Below are positions 35,575-47,723 of a DNA stretch of 64,000 nucleotides, piece by piece. Positions within the stretch are counted from its first letter, which is position 1. The number at the start of each line of letters is the position of its first letter. The notes under the pieces are model-generated. The model saw only the letters and a program-made list of their open reading frames with translations. It ran no database searches and was not told the origin of the DNA. Source of the DNA: Niebla homalea (taxonomy: Eukaryota > Ascomycota > Lecanoromycetes > Lecanorales > Ramalinaceae); NCBI GenBank assembly GCA_019925105.1, contig JAHGAU010000003.1, positions 1,860,001-1,924,000 of the forward strand. Direction: 5' to 3'. A program made the translations under genes and the position numbers.

Positions 35575-38500
35575 TACTTATATTTAATGTTAACGGAAGC
35601 GCTATAAAGAATATCTTAAATTATTTATAATAAAATAAATAGCTTATAAAATAAGTACTTTTATTAAATTAAGATTTTATTATTTATTTTAAGTAATAAC
35701 GTTATTTTATTTTAATAAGTTTAATAAGTATAAAGATAAATATAAAATTATTATTATTCTTATATTACTTAAGTTTATTAATAATGGGATTATTTAATAA
35801 GTTTTCTTCGTTTAATAAAGTATTTAAATCCTTTATAGCCCGCGCTTACCTACTTAATCTTTAATTCGTTAATAAGTTGAAATTAAAGTATAAAACGTAT
35901 TTATTAAAGGTCTTACGAAGGGTAGTTTAATAAACTTCCGTTTATAAGGTTTTACCTACTATTATATGCTAATTTTAACCTTTAAAAACCTTATCGCTAC
36001 CTTATAAAAGTAATAGAGTTATTTATTTATAAAGCGAGTTAATTAAGCCTTAAGTCTTATTATAGTACTTAATTAATTTAATATACGTTATATTTAACCC
36101 TTAAATAAGCTCTTTTTTCTTAGTAACCCGTTTACGTTATAGACAATAATCTTGCTTTTTAATATAATTAAAAAGCTTATTATATACTATAAAAATAAAA
36201 TAAAAGGTTAATAATTTAATAATATTTATTACTTTAATAAATTAATAAAATAATTAAGTTAATTTTATTAAGTATTTAATATAATTTTATTTTTTAAAGT
36301 TAAATTTTAAAAGTTTATTCTTTCTTTTATTTTCTTTTAAAAACGTATTAATATCTTTATGAAGTATTGAAATATAAATTATTATATAAAAAGATAAATC
36401 TTAATAAGTCGTTATATTTTAAAATAGCTTTAATAATATCTTTTTACGCTTTTTACTTTAATTTAAGATCAGGGATTTATAATATTATAAGTATTAATCT
36501 TTCTTTATTAAACGGTTATAAACGCTTTTTTATACTTATTATTAATGTTAATATAAACCGTAATCTTCCGAATCTATAGCTTATTAAATAAGTATAAAGA
36601 TTATTAAAAATTTATTTTATTTTTATTAAAATTCTAAAGATATTTATACCTTAACCGTTAATTAACTCGGTTTACTTTTCGTTAAATTAATGATTTATAC
36701 TATCGTTTATTATATTAACCTTAAGGTAACTTAAGAAGGCCTTAAATAAAAGTTAAATAATATAAGTTAAATATGATAAATATTCTGTTTTCTGTTACGT
36801 CTTTATAATATTAATAAATGAATTTTAATACGTTTTAGCTTTTTAACGTAATATAACCGTTATAATATTATTATTACCTATATTATTAATAATAATAGTT
36901 AAAATATAATCCTTTAGCTTATAGTTTTTAATTATTTTTATTATAATAAATATAAGCCGCTTATTATTATAAATACCTCCTATATACTTAAAGTTAATTA
37001 ATATATTATAATACTCTTAATCTTAATTAATTTAATACATTATAATCGTTATATAAAACTATTTACTATTAGCGGATTAATTATTTATAATTAATAAAAT
37101 CTTATTATCGTTATTAAGAAGATCTTTTAATAAAAATAACTTAATTTTTTTAAACGCTTTATTATATAATTCTTAATTATTATTAAGGATAATAATATAA
37201 GGCCTTAATTAAGATAAGTAAAAAGTTAACGTATCTTAATATACTCGACAATAATAAATAATAAGGCTATAATAATAATTTATCGCCGTAATTACTTTAA
37301 GAAATCTTCTCATATTAAAACCTTATTATTAAGTAAAAGTCTTATTTATTAATTAATAAGGATTTATAAAATTAATTAAAAATGGATTTATAATTATTTT
37401 TTTAATAATCCGATTAAAAAAGAGATTTAATTACTTTATTAATTATATTAGTTTAAATTAATATTTATTTTAAATTCTTAATATAATTAATTCTCTTATA
37501 GTTTTTAATCTCTATATAGTTTTTTATTCTTAATATTTTATCCTTTCTTAGGTATTATAAGCCTTTATTATATCTTTTATATATAATATAAGGTAACCTT
37601 ATTTTGTTATTAATATATATAATACCTTTTTTAAAATACTTTTAAGTATCGGACTTTTTTTTAATATTTTATATTAAATATTAAGTTAAATATATTTATA
37701 TTTATAGGGTATTTCCTTACCATATTAAGAACTCGTTTTTAATAGCTATTTTAAATATATAATATTTAAACTTACGCTTTAATTTTAATGTTAAAAAGTT
37801 TAATATTAAAGGTTTTATATAGATGAAGCTTATATTATTAAATATATTAAAAGATATAATAATATAATAAAATTAATTATAAATTAAATTTTTAAATAAA
37901 GTAAAAAAATAATTAAATTAAATATTTTTCTTAATAATAATTAATTAATAAATATAGTATTTTATTTACTATAATTAAGGTAACTATAAAGATAATATAA
38001 GTATATAAACTTATAATAAGATTAAGAACTATTTTTACGTAAACCCTTTTTAAGAAAATAATAAGATTTAATTTAAAATCCTTATAAATAAAAAAAAAAA
38101 AAGACTTTAAAATATGATAAAAGCGTATAGGTTCTAAAAAGTATTTTATAATTAAAAAGTAAATAAAAATGCTTTATATAATCCTTATAAAGTAATTTTT
38201 AAAAGTTTATTTTAAAAAATTATTTTTAAAAAATTATTTTTCCTTTATTTAATTTAAAGTAATTTTTATATTATATATAATAAAGGTTTATCCTTTACTT
38301 TTATTTTAATTGTTATATTATTAAGCTCTTCAATATTTATATAGAAAAATAACCTTAAAGAAAGTAGTTTATATTTTAAGAATTATAATATTAAAAAATT
38401 AAAAAGGTTATAATAAATTTACGTAAAACGTTTTTTGAAAAATAGTTTTAATATAAAGTATTACTTATAAGTTAAGCAATAAAAGTACACTTTATTAATA

Positions 38501-41500
38501 ATCCTTAACGCTTTAATAATTAATAAAAGTTAAATACCATATTATGTAAAATTTACCGATTTTAAAAGTTTATAATATTAATAATATTAAAACTAAGCTT
38601 TATAAGATTAATTAAAGAAATAATCGGGAAAATAAAGGGTAAAAAGGTATATAAATTCTATTTTATAAGCATTAAAACGTTATAAAAGGTTATGGAAGCT
38701 TATTTTATTAATGAATTTTAATATAAAATAACTTATAATAAGTTTTTAATATATAATTAATATATCTTTTAATAATTTTACTTACTATTATATATATAAA
38801 ATAAGTTATATTAATATAAAAGGATATAAAATTAATCCGAACGCCTAAAAATAAGGAACTTTTATTTAGGATTTAAATATTATTATAAAATTTTAATTTT
38901 AATTAAAAAATTAAATTTAATAGTTTTTTAAAATTAATAAATAATAAAAGATTTAACTTTAATTAATATATCGTAAGAAGAAATTTTATTAAACGTATTA
39001 AGATTATTTATAATAATCTTTTTACAAATTATAATTATAATTAAGGGGTTAAATTTCGTTATACTTTTTAATTAGATTTTTAATTAAGTTATAAGTTTTT
39101 TAATTAAGTTATAAACTTTTTAATTTAAAAAAGCAATTTTATAAGATTAATATTGGATTTAATTATATTCCTTAAATTAAGGACTTTTTATTAATTAAAT
39201 ATATTTTCTTTAAAAAAGGTTATAATAGAAATTATTACCCTTAAGGATTATAGTTAATTTATTAATAACCGTAATAATACATCGATAATTAATAGGAATT
39301 TTATCCTTAAAGCCGTATATAATTAATATTTAAGCTTTTTTTATTTTTATTACGTTTATTATAGGGTTTTAAATCTACTTTTTAAAGTTATAATTCTCTT
39401 ATTAAGATATAGGTTTAAGTAATATTACTTACTTATCCTATTTATAATTATTATTATATAGGAATAGCTTATAAACGTAAATAACTTTATTATGTTAAAT
39501 TACCCGCTTTTACTTAAAGAAATATTTATATAACGGCAGTAAATCCTTATATAAGCGGTTAATCTTATACTTAATTAATATAATAATAATTATAAAATCT
39601 TAATTAATATACCTCCTTAAAAATACGTATAAAAGTTAAGAAATCGGATATTTAACTTATTCGTAATCTTTATATCTTACGTTATATAGATTTAATAAAG
39701 TTATATTATAAATATTTAATTCCTTTAAATTAAATTATATTATAGTTATATAACCGAGTATTTTATATATTAATTACGCTTACTAAAAGCTTTTTAATAT
39801 TAAACTTATTTAAGCCGGTTTCCTTAATTTCCGTTTATATTAAAAGCGTTATAAATTTTGGGTTTACTGAAATTAAATTAGTTATATATATATTATAATA
39901 AGGGTTTATGATTATTATTGCTTTATTATTATTTAAATCCTTTTATAAAGGATTATTATTATCTTTTATTAACTTTAACTTTTACGTTTTATTTAACTTA
40001 AGACCGTAGCTTAAGGCGAAAATATTAATATATTAATTATTAAGAATATTAATAATTATAAACGCGATAAGTATAAAGATAATTATATTAATTAATATAC
40101 CGGTTGTCTATAACGTTTTTCTTAATTTATGTTTTTAATAAAACCCGGTTTTTAATAATAGCCTTCTTTTATTTATTGGTTTTTTTTGGTTTAAATAAAT
40201 AATAACTTAAAACGGTTTAATTAATATACTTTATTTTTTTTAATTATTATTCTAAAGGGTAGAATTAAGTAATCCGATTACGTAATTTCATTATATATAA
40301 GTTCTATAAAAGCTCTTTTTTTGCCTTATATTTCTTTTACGGATTAAGCTTTTTATCTTATAACTTATAAAGTAAATTATCCCAAAGAATAATATCGTTA
40401 AATATAAGAGATTTATCCTTTAAAAGCTTTTTTTTTATTTTAAGTTTTATTTATAAATTAAACTTTTTACTATATAGCTTATAAGGTAAGTTATCTTAAA
40501 GAATAATATCGTTAATCGTAAAAAACTTATCCTTTAAATAATTAAAGTATATAAAGGAAATATTTAAGCTTTATATTTTTAAAGCTTTTTATATATTACG
40601 ATTATTCTTTTCGGATCTTACTTTAAGTAAGAAGTCTATAAAAGGGTTCTTAATTTAATTTATAATTATAAGACTTAAAACTATAATATTATAAGGGTAT
40701 TAAAATAAAAGATTACTTAAAAAGTTATTTAATAAAAGAAAAAGTAAATAAAAAATTTAAAATAAAAAATTAAGAATTTTAATAAATATATTAATAAATT
40801 TATAAATAAAATAAGCGTTAAATTTAATTTATTAAAATTTCTAAGGTTAAATTCCGGGGTTAAGAATCTATAAAAAATTATATTTTAATTATTATAAAGA
40901 TTAATATAAATAATCCGGTTAAAAATTAGAATAATAATATTATTAAAACGATATATACTATATTTATTATTAAGTTTTTAAAGTAATTTAAAACCCTTTT
41001 TTTTTAAGTTAATTATAATCGGGGTTAACGTTATATAGGTTCCGTAAGGATAAAATAGCATTATATTTAATAACTTTAATTATTAAAAAAATAAATAGAA
41101 AGATTATTAATTAAAATATTAAGTAAAAATAAGATTATACTTATTACTTTATATTATTTAACTTTTTGCTGGGCGAATTTAGAGTATTTACTTTTTTAAC
41201 GTGAAACTTAATCGGGTATAAATCTTAATAATACTAAGATTTACTTTAAATCCGTATTAATTAATAATTTTACCTTAAAGAATCTCTTACTTTATACTTA
41301 GCTATATTTATATTTTATACTTATTTAATATTTATACTTTATATCCTTTTAATTATTAAATAATTAATAAATATTATTTTTATATTACTATATATATATT
41401 ATACCGTATATAATAATCCGTATTAATTAGATTATTAAAAAATTAACTAAAGGGAAGCCTTAATTATTAATATAAGTATATAATACGAAAACTATAAGAA

Positions 41501-42024
41501 ATTAAAAAATTTTAATTATTAAGAAAAAATATAGAATATAAATAAGGAATAAATCCCTATTATAATTATTATTATAATTATTAGGATTAATATAATTAAT
41601 TTAATAAAAATATTATATAAAATTAAGCGCTATTAAAAGTTAATTAAACTTTAACTTTTTTTACGTTAATAGTACGTTTATATAAAAAGATTATTTTTAA
41701 ATAAATTAAAAAAAATATTTTCCGGTGTTAATAAATAACTATTTATATTATTTAAAAAGCAGTAAAAATATATTTTATTTTTTACTTTAAATATAAGACT
41801 ATTAATAAAACTCTTTATACTTTATTAATTTTACGTTAAAAGTATATAATCTCGTTTATATTTACGTTAAACGTATTATTATTTAAGTTAAAGATAATTA
41901 ATTAATTAAGGTAATAATATAAGTTAATAAAGCTTTTTCCCTTTTTATATTTATAAGTTAATTAAGCTTTATATTATTATTTATAAATATATAACCGTTA
42001 AGCGGTTTAACTTATTAATTTAAA
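35575..42024. pseudogene. E1 internal coding remnant, unassigned
   Basis: About 6.4 kb of TA-rich sequence aligning with E2. Coherent frames appear on both strands in short stretches. An internal duplication at about 40330-40540 (two copies of a 110-bp segment with gttatc[t/c][c/t]aaagaataatatcg) encodes a repeated peptide on the minus strand (FNDIILWDNLLYKL and TINDIIL*DNLPYKL). No transposase signature (DDE, RNase H or recombinase) is readable. Direction and product remain unknown. Confidence 0.35.
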
Positions 42025-42492
42025 CGCGGTAATAAATCCCGGGGTAATAAATCCCGGGGGGGTAAATCCTGGGGTGGTAATACCCGGGGTGCTTTACGTA
42101 ATTATAGTAATAATAATAATAATAATAATTACGGTAATAAATCCCACTATAATAATAATAATAATAATAATAACGATAATAATAACGGTAATAACGGAAA
42201 GAATAAAAATATTAAAAATAAAGATAATAATACTTATATAAATATTATAAATACTTAAAAAGAAGGTATTAATATTTAAGAGGATATAAATACTTAAAGG
42301 GATATAAATGCTTAAGGGGAGAATAATATTTAAAGGGAAAGTAATACTTAAAAAGAAAATAATATTTAAAGGGAAAATAATATTAATATTAATATTAACG
42401 TTAATATAAACGTATAAATAATTAAGATTATTATTATAAGAATTATTATAATTATTATTGTATTTATCGTAATTTGTAAAGAATTTAATTAA
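42025..42492 (+). pseudogene. 3' end of an E1 gene: Gly/Arg- and Asn-rich tail with hexapeptide repeats
   Basis: One plus-strand frame runs 156 codons from a Gly/Lys/Ser/Arg-rich segment (RGNKSRGNKSRGGKSWGG), through Asn runs (42108-42180), into seven hexapeptides of pattern N-[TIA]-stop-x-[ED]-x at 42250-42375, and ends at TAA 42490-42492, about 60 bp inside the right TIR. All internal stops are TAA in the third position of the repeat, where CAA (Gln) is expected, so the intact repeat was N-[T/I]-Q-[K/R]-E-[N/D]. Low-complexity, RNA-binding-like tails of this type do not identify the protein. Confidence 0.6.
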
Positions 42493-42554
42493 TAAATAGT
42501 TTTTTTTAAAATTTTAATTAATTAATCTTTATTAAATAATATTTTAATAATAAA

Positions 42555-42692
42555 TATTAAGATCTTAATATATCTTTATTTTATCCCGGCGGGATAAGGA
42601 TAGGATAAAATAGGATTTAACCTTATCTTATCCTATACGGGATGGGATATATATTGCCAAATCCCGTCCCATCCCATCCCGCTTCCCGGAGT
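42555..42692 (-). repeat. E1 right terminal inverted repeat
   Basis: Ends catcccgcttcccggagt, the complement of the left end. It carries ggataggataaaat-type units and the inner ttaagatcttaa palindrome. It joins directly to F2 sequence at 42693. Confidence 0.85.
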
Positions 42693-45313
42693 ATATAATA
42701 CGGAATATATATTTATAATAATTTAAAATAAAATCGGTTTTTTAAAATAATACTTTAATATTATTTATTACTTATTCCGTAAGGTTATTAAGATTTAATT
42801 CTAAGAATTCTTAACTTAATAATTTTTAAACGTTTTTTATATTTTCCTTTATAATATCGTTTATCGCTTTATCCGTAAATAATACTTTAATTTCCGGTTA
42901 TTTTACTCAATATATTACGTTTCCTTTAAGTTTTATATTTATTACGTTTATTTATTAATTATAGGAAATATTTCTTTTTATTTTTTTTCATATATTACGG
43001 ATTTATTTTTATATATTATTTAGTTTATTTTTTTACTTATTTAATTTTTTTAATTTATAAAATAAAGTCTTAGTTTTAAATTATATTATAATTCTTTATT
43101 ATAAAGCTTCCGATAATTTTAAGGTAAAAAGTAAAATTATTAATAATATTATTAAATCTTCTTTTATATCCGGCTTTATTACCGTTATTAAGGAGGATAT
43201 TTAAAATTATTTAAATATTTCTTTTACTTCTTATATATTAACTAATTCCCCTTTGAATTTAAAGGATTAAAGGATTCTTAATAATACTTTATTATTCCTT
43301 AAAAAAAAATTAATAAAGTTTATTATTAAATAATCCTTAATAATACTTATAACCGTTAATAAATATAAGATAATCCCATAATTTATATAAATCTATTTTA
43401 ATCTTTTCTATTTTTTATTTAATATAAAATAAAAAATATATATTCTTTTTAATAAAGGAAATAAAACAATAATAAAAAAAATAATAATATTATACCTAAT
43501 CTTTTAGTTAACGTAATAATATTTAACTTTATTTTTCTTAATTTAAAGGTATTAAAATATATATAAAATAAAATTTACGATCGTTAATATACTATTATTA
43601 TTAATAAAGGTATTTAAGTAAAAAGGTTTACGATTACTTTAAGCAACTATATTTTATTCTTATATTTTTATGTTTTTTTTTTTAATAAAAGGAAGGGTTA
43701 AGTTAATATATAATTACGTAACGTTATTAAGGGGTCCTTTTATTCTTTAATATTGTTATATAAGTATATATAAAGTATATCTTATTATAAATTTATGTTT
43801 TTCTTTAAGTTAAGGTAAGTTTTAAATATTTATTCTAATCTTCTTTATTTTCTATTCGGGAAAGCCTTAAGGAGGGTACCGTTAAATAAAATAAGTTTTA
43901 CGTTAATAACCGTTATAAATTACTATTAATATTCTTAATATATATATAATATAATTAATATTATAAATCCATCTGTTTCTCTAAATCCTTTATTAACTCT
44001 TTTAATTAATTTTATTATTACTTTTTATTATTTATTTTCTTAGTCTTTTTTTAGTTTTTCGATTCTTAATTATTTAATTTATAATTTAAAATAAAAGCCT
44101 TATTACGTCTTATTAACGTATTATATAGCTTATAGTTATTTCCTAAGAATTTTAAAAACCGGTTTAAACCTCTATAAATAATTTAAAACCTAATTACCGC
44201 TTAAGAAATATTTAGCTTAATAATTTATATTTTAATAAAAAAAATTTCTTTAAGAGGTATATATGATTACTTAAGTTTTATTAAGGAATTTTATTTTTAT
44301 TACTTTTATTATTAAGATATATAATTTAATCCGGTTACTTTAATAATGATTAAAAAATCTTATATATTTATTAATATTAAAATACCCGGAATTATTTAAC
44401 GGGTCTTAAAAAATCGTTTACTTAATATAAAATAATTTTTAAGATTAACTTTACGTCCTTAAGGGATATATATAAAGCTCCGAATTAAATTAAGGAGTTT
44501 TATTCATAATATACGGTTTAATTACTTAAAATAATTTAATAAAACTTATAATTTAATCGCTCGGAATAATTTAATAAAATTTATAAATCGGTTAGATTTA
44601 ATTATTTAAATTAATCTAACGAGTCTTATAAGTTAATTATTATAGTTATTAATTATTAAATAATAGTTTTACGTTATTTAAGGTAATTAATTTTTTTAAT
44701 TTTTTTCTTTAATTATTTTAATTTTTTCCGTTTTAAAAAAGTATTTTATATGACTATATAAGATATAATTTCCTTAATAATAGTTTAAAATATTTAATAA
44801 TACGTATAATTATTTCTTAATCAAGGTTTAAGCTTTTTATTAATATAAAAAGTATTATTATACTTTAATAATTAAAACGTTTTAGGGTCGTTATCGTATT
44901 TTTTTACTTTTTAATTTCCAATAATTAATAGTTAATTAATAAATATTAATAATACTTTACCGATACGTATAAACGAAGTCCCCGTATTAATTAAATATAA
45001 TAATAAGAATATCCGAATAAGGGTACTTAGAAAAGGTTAATAAAATGCTTTTATTTTTCTCGATTTTAATATTTATTCGATAAATACGTAATAATTAAGA
45101 ATATTCTATAAATATATACGAATTAATAGTCTATTATTCTCGTTATATACGTATAATATAATAATAATAGCGATTAATTTTCTATAATATTTCCGTAATT
45201 TCTTTTATTATTAATTAAAAAAAAGGTACGGTAAATTATTTACGATTAAATCGTATAATTAAACCGAATTCTTTAATATATATAAGTAAATAAAAGCCTT
45301 CTTAAAACTATTA
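42693..45313 (-). pseudogene. F2 internal region, 5' side (shared with F1)
   Basis: Minus-strand sequence aligning with F1 6549-9165 over its length. Short coherent frames are visible, but I cannot name a domain. The homology to F1 reaches the E1 border and fades immediately on the other side of E1. Confidence 0.45.
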
Positions 45314-45562
45314 AAAAAGATAAAAAGTAATAAAAAAATAAAAGTAATAAAATAATATATAATAATAAAGTGTAATTAAAGATAAGTTATAACCCTTATA
45401 TAAGTAAGTAAGGTATATTAATTATATTATTGTAATTCATTTTGCTTTCCCTTTTTAAAGTATATATGAAGTGATCCCACCCTTAGTTAGCCCTTTTAAT
45501 GTTTCTATTCCTTTATGTACTTAACCGCAAGTTTTATATCTTCCTTCGTTTTCCCCTTTTCA
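45314..45562 (-). repeat. 5' LTR of F2
   Basis: On the minus strand it starts TGAAAAGGGGAAAACGAAGG. It is much less mutated than the 3' LTR in its right half (gaagtgatcccacccttag versus aaaataattttatctttaa). Its inner border is followed by the shared aatagttttaagaagg. Confidence 0.75.
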
Positions 45563-46289
45563 AAAACTAAAAAGAAAAATATAATATAATATATTAAATT
45601 TAATAAACGGCTTATAAATTATAAATTTAATTCAATTAAAAATAAAATATTTTATTAATATAAGATACGTTAAACGGTATATTTAAAAAAAAATATAACG
45701 TAAGTACTTAAGGAGGTTTATAATAATATAGGATATTTTTTATTAAAAATTATGTTAAAGAAGTTATAATGATATTATTAATAGTTAAATGTAAAGATAT
45801 TATAAAATATATATAAAGGTACCTAGCTTATATAAAGTAAATATACGGAAGTTATACGGTTTTATTAAGTTTAATTAAAATAAGAGTTTTATTTAACTTA
45901 TTCAGGGTAAACTTTATCGGTTTTTTTTAAATAAATATAAAGCGGATTTTATTATATATTTAATAGAATAAATTACTCCATACGATTTATATGGCCATTT
46001 TATGTTAAGTTAATTAATATAAAGAATTTTATTATTACGTTAAAAAAATATATAAATTATTACTTAAAACCCGTAATAATATATATAGATATTAAGAAAA
46101 TATTATAAGTAAAAAAATAAAAAGCTTTTCTTATAAATATAATATTTAGTTTCTTTTAATATTAAATATTATATATAAAGTAATAAGAATAATAAAGTTT
46201 AATAATTAAATTTAATAAAATATTATAAGGAAAATATAAACTTAATAAAAATATAATTAAATTTAGGTAAGAAAATTAACGATATTAAG
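45563..46289 (+). other. Decayed Gypsy-like pol, upstream part (element G)
   Basis: Plus-strand AT-rich sequence with one frame that continues into the integrase-like part downstream, for example QGKLYR-type and TPYDLYGHFML near 45960-46000. No reliable domain can be assigned. It is truncated on the left by F2. Confidence 0.4.
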
Positions 46290-46990
46290 TATTAACGTAA
46301 AATATATTAGATATTTAAGGTATACCCTTATTAATATCCTTTTCGGGGTTAAATTAAATATCATATATAAACGGAATATAAATAAATTAATAAATTAAAA
46401 TACGTATTATAAAAAGAATAAAACCGCTTTCCGAAAAAGCAATATATAAAGCCGTTTAAAAATTTATAATAAAGTAAATAAATATTAAAAAAAGTTATAA
46501 AAGAAGTTAAACGTAATACAGGACCGGTAAAAATAACGTTATAATAAAAAAGTATAAAATTAAAATTTATTAAAAAAAAAAAGGGTAATTAATTATATAA
46601 TGGGATTTTATTTTTGACCTTAAGAAACTTAAGTTTTATTAAGTTAGATTATTTATTATTAAGGATTTTATAGGAGAATATAAAGCTTTATACATATTAA
46701 AAAGGATAAATAGAACTTTAATACTTAACTTATCTTATAAGGATTGTCTTAAAGTATTTATATTACGTATTAAGTATTTTAAACTTTTTAATAAGCCGGA
46801 GTTAAAAATAATAAAAAGAATTAAAATCTGGTAAGTATTAATAAAGAACGCTTTAATCCTTTAAAAACCGTTATAATTATTAACGGTAGAATTTAAGAAA
46901 AAGAAGTATATAGAAATAATAAGATGCCTTTTCCTTTATACTTTTATTTCTATTTACTTATTTATTTCGGTACGTTAAAAGATTTTAGAA
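46290..46990 (+). pseudogene. Ty3/Gypsy integrase C-terminal remnant
   Basis: One plus-strand frame carries YTLINILFGVK, the place where integrases have TPxxxLYGxxP, followed by a basic helical segment (KLNVIQDR) and NYIMGFYF plus SFIHIKKDK further on. The order matches the region after the integrase core in fungal Gypsy elements: linker helix, GDxV-xY strand, then a GPYR-type and R-L-type end. Stops are TAA, TAG and TGA at expected Gln, Trp and Arg codons. The catalytic core is not readable upstream. Confidence 0.5.
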
Positions 46991-47002
46991 GAATATAAAC
47001 TT

Positions 47003-47021
47003 AAAAAAAAAAGGGGGGGAG
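47003..47021 (+). promoter_or_regulatory. Polypurine tract of element G
   Basis: A ten-base A run followed by ggggggga and gag lies directly after the integrase remnant and before taaatggttacctagg, a position and composition typical for the start of a 3' LTR in plus orientation. The LTR itself would begin at about 47024; I cannot find its end or a second copy. Confidence 0.5.
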
Positions 47022-47023
47022 AG

Positions 47024-47648
47024 TAAATGGTTACCTAGGTAAACATAATTAAAAAAAAAAGAAAAAAACAAAAAGGAAAAAAATAAAAACCCTATAAAGA
47101 ATAAGGGGAGATAAGTACAAATAAGGAGATAATAAGCTTTTATTCTTTTATTTATTCTTTTATTTATTATATTATAAGTTATATAATAATGAAGTTATTA
47201 AAGTTTATAATTATTCATAATTAAAATATTTCCTTAAAAAGAAAGAAAAAATACATTAAAAGTAATATATAAATTAAAATATAATTAAATATTAAAATTG
47301 TATATAAAAAACTTTATTTAAATAAATATATTATTTATTATAACTTATAAGTTTAAATATTAAATTAATTATAAATATTACGTTAAAAATACGGATAAAA
47401 TATATTATTATTTTAAACGGTAAAAAGGTAAAGCCTTAATCGTACCCTCAAGATCAATAAATGAATCCAGGTTTAACCTATATTATAATATTTATAAGAT
47501 ATAAGATTATATTAATTATTTGATTTTAATAACGGAAACGGAAATAAAGCAGAAAGATTATTATATATATAAAAATTAAGCTTAAAACGGAAATAACCTT
47601 TTATTAAAAAAGGTAATTTAACGGATAAGCTTAATTATATACTTAAAT
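47024..47648. other. AT-rich sequence left of LINE C, possibly 3' LTR of G
   Basis: No gene. It begins with a purine-rich segment and becomes TA-rich. It contains the left copy of the LINE C target site at its end. Confidence 0.35.
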
Positions 47649-47723
47649 AAATTAATGAAGGGAAATCTTAAAGTATATTTATAATAATAATTATTATATA
47701 TATAATTCTTTAAGGATATTAGA

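Larger units (their letters stand above)
28506..42692 (+). mobile_element. Large TIR element E1 (unclassified), split by LINE B
   Basis: Both ends carry ACTCCGGGAAGCGGGATGGG in inverted orientation, followed inward by irregular GGGAT-type repeats and a shared atatattaagatcttaat. Without LINE B and its duplication the element is about 8.4 kb. A second copy (E2) starts at 53782, and the two can be followed side by side (35575 here with about 54858 there, 38180 here with 63290 there). Reading frames are ruined, but the right end encoded a plus-strand protein. Size and TIRs suggest a large DNA transposon. I could not determine the target duplication or recognise a transposase, so the superfamily is open. 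Confidence 0.75.
26676..45562 (-). mobile_element. LTR retrotransposon F2, split by nested E1
   Basis: Direct repeats of about 250 bp lie at 26676-26925 and 45314-45562, flanked by aaaac on both sides (26671-26675 and 45563-45567). Removing the nested E1 leaves about 4.7 kb. The 5' side (42693-45562, minus strand) matches F1 at 6300-9165. The 3' side (26926-28505) contains coherent minus-strand frames with Lys-rich stretches but no domain I can name, and I could not align it to F1. The class (Copia or Gypsy) remains open. Confidence 0.7.

Noticed and set aside
36367..36579. 70-codon plus-strand frame in E1
   Set aside because: Ile/Leu/Asn/Tyr/Lys-dominated as expected from composition, not conserved as an open frame in E2 at the corresponding position (about 55640-55860), where it is interrupted.
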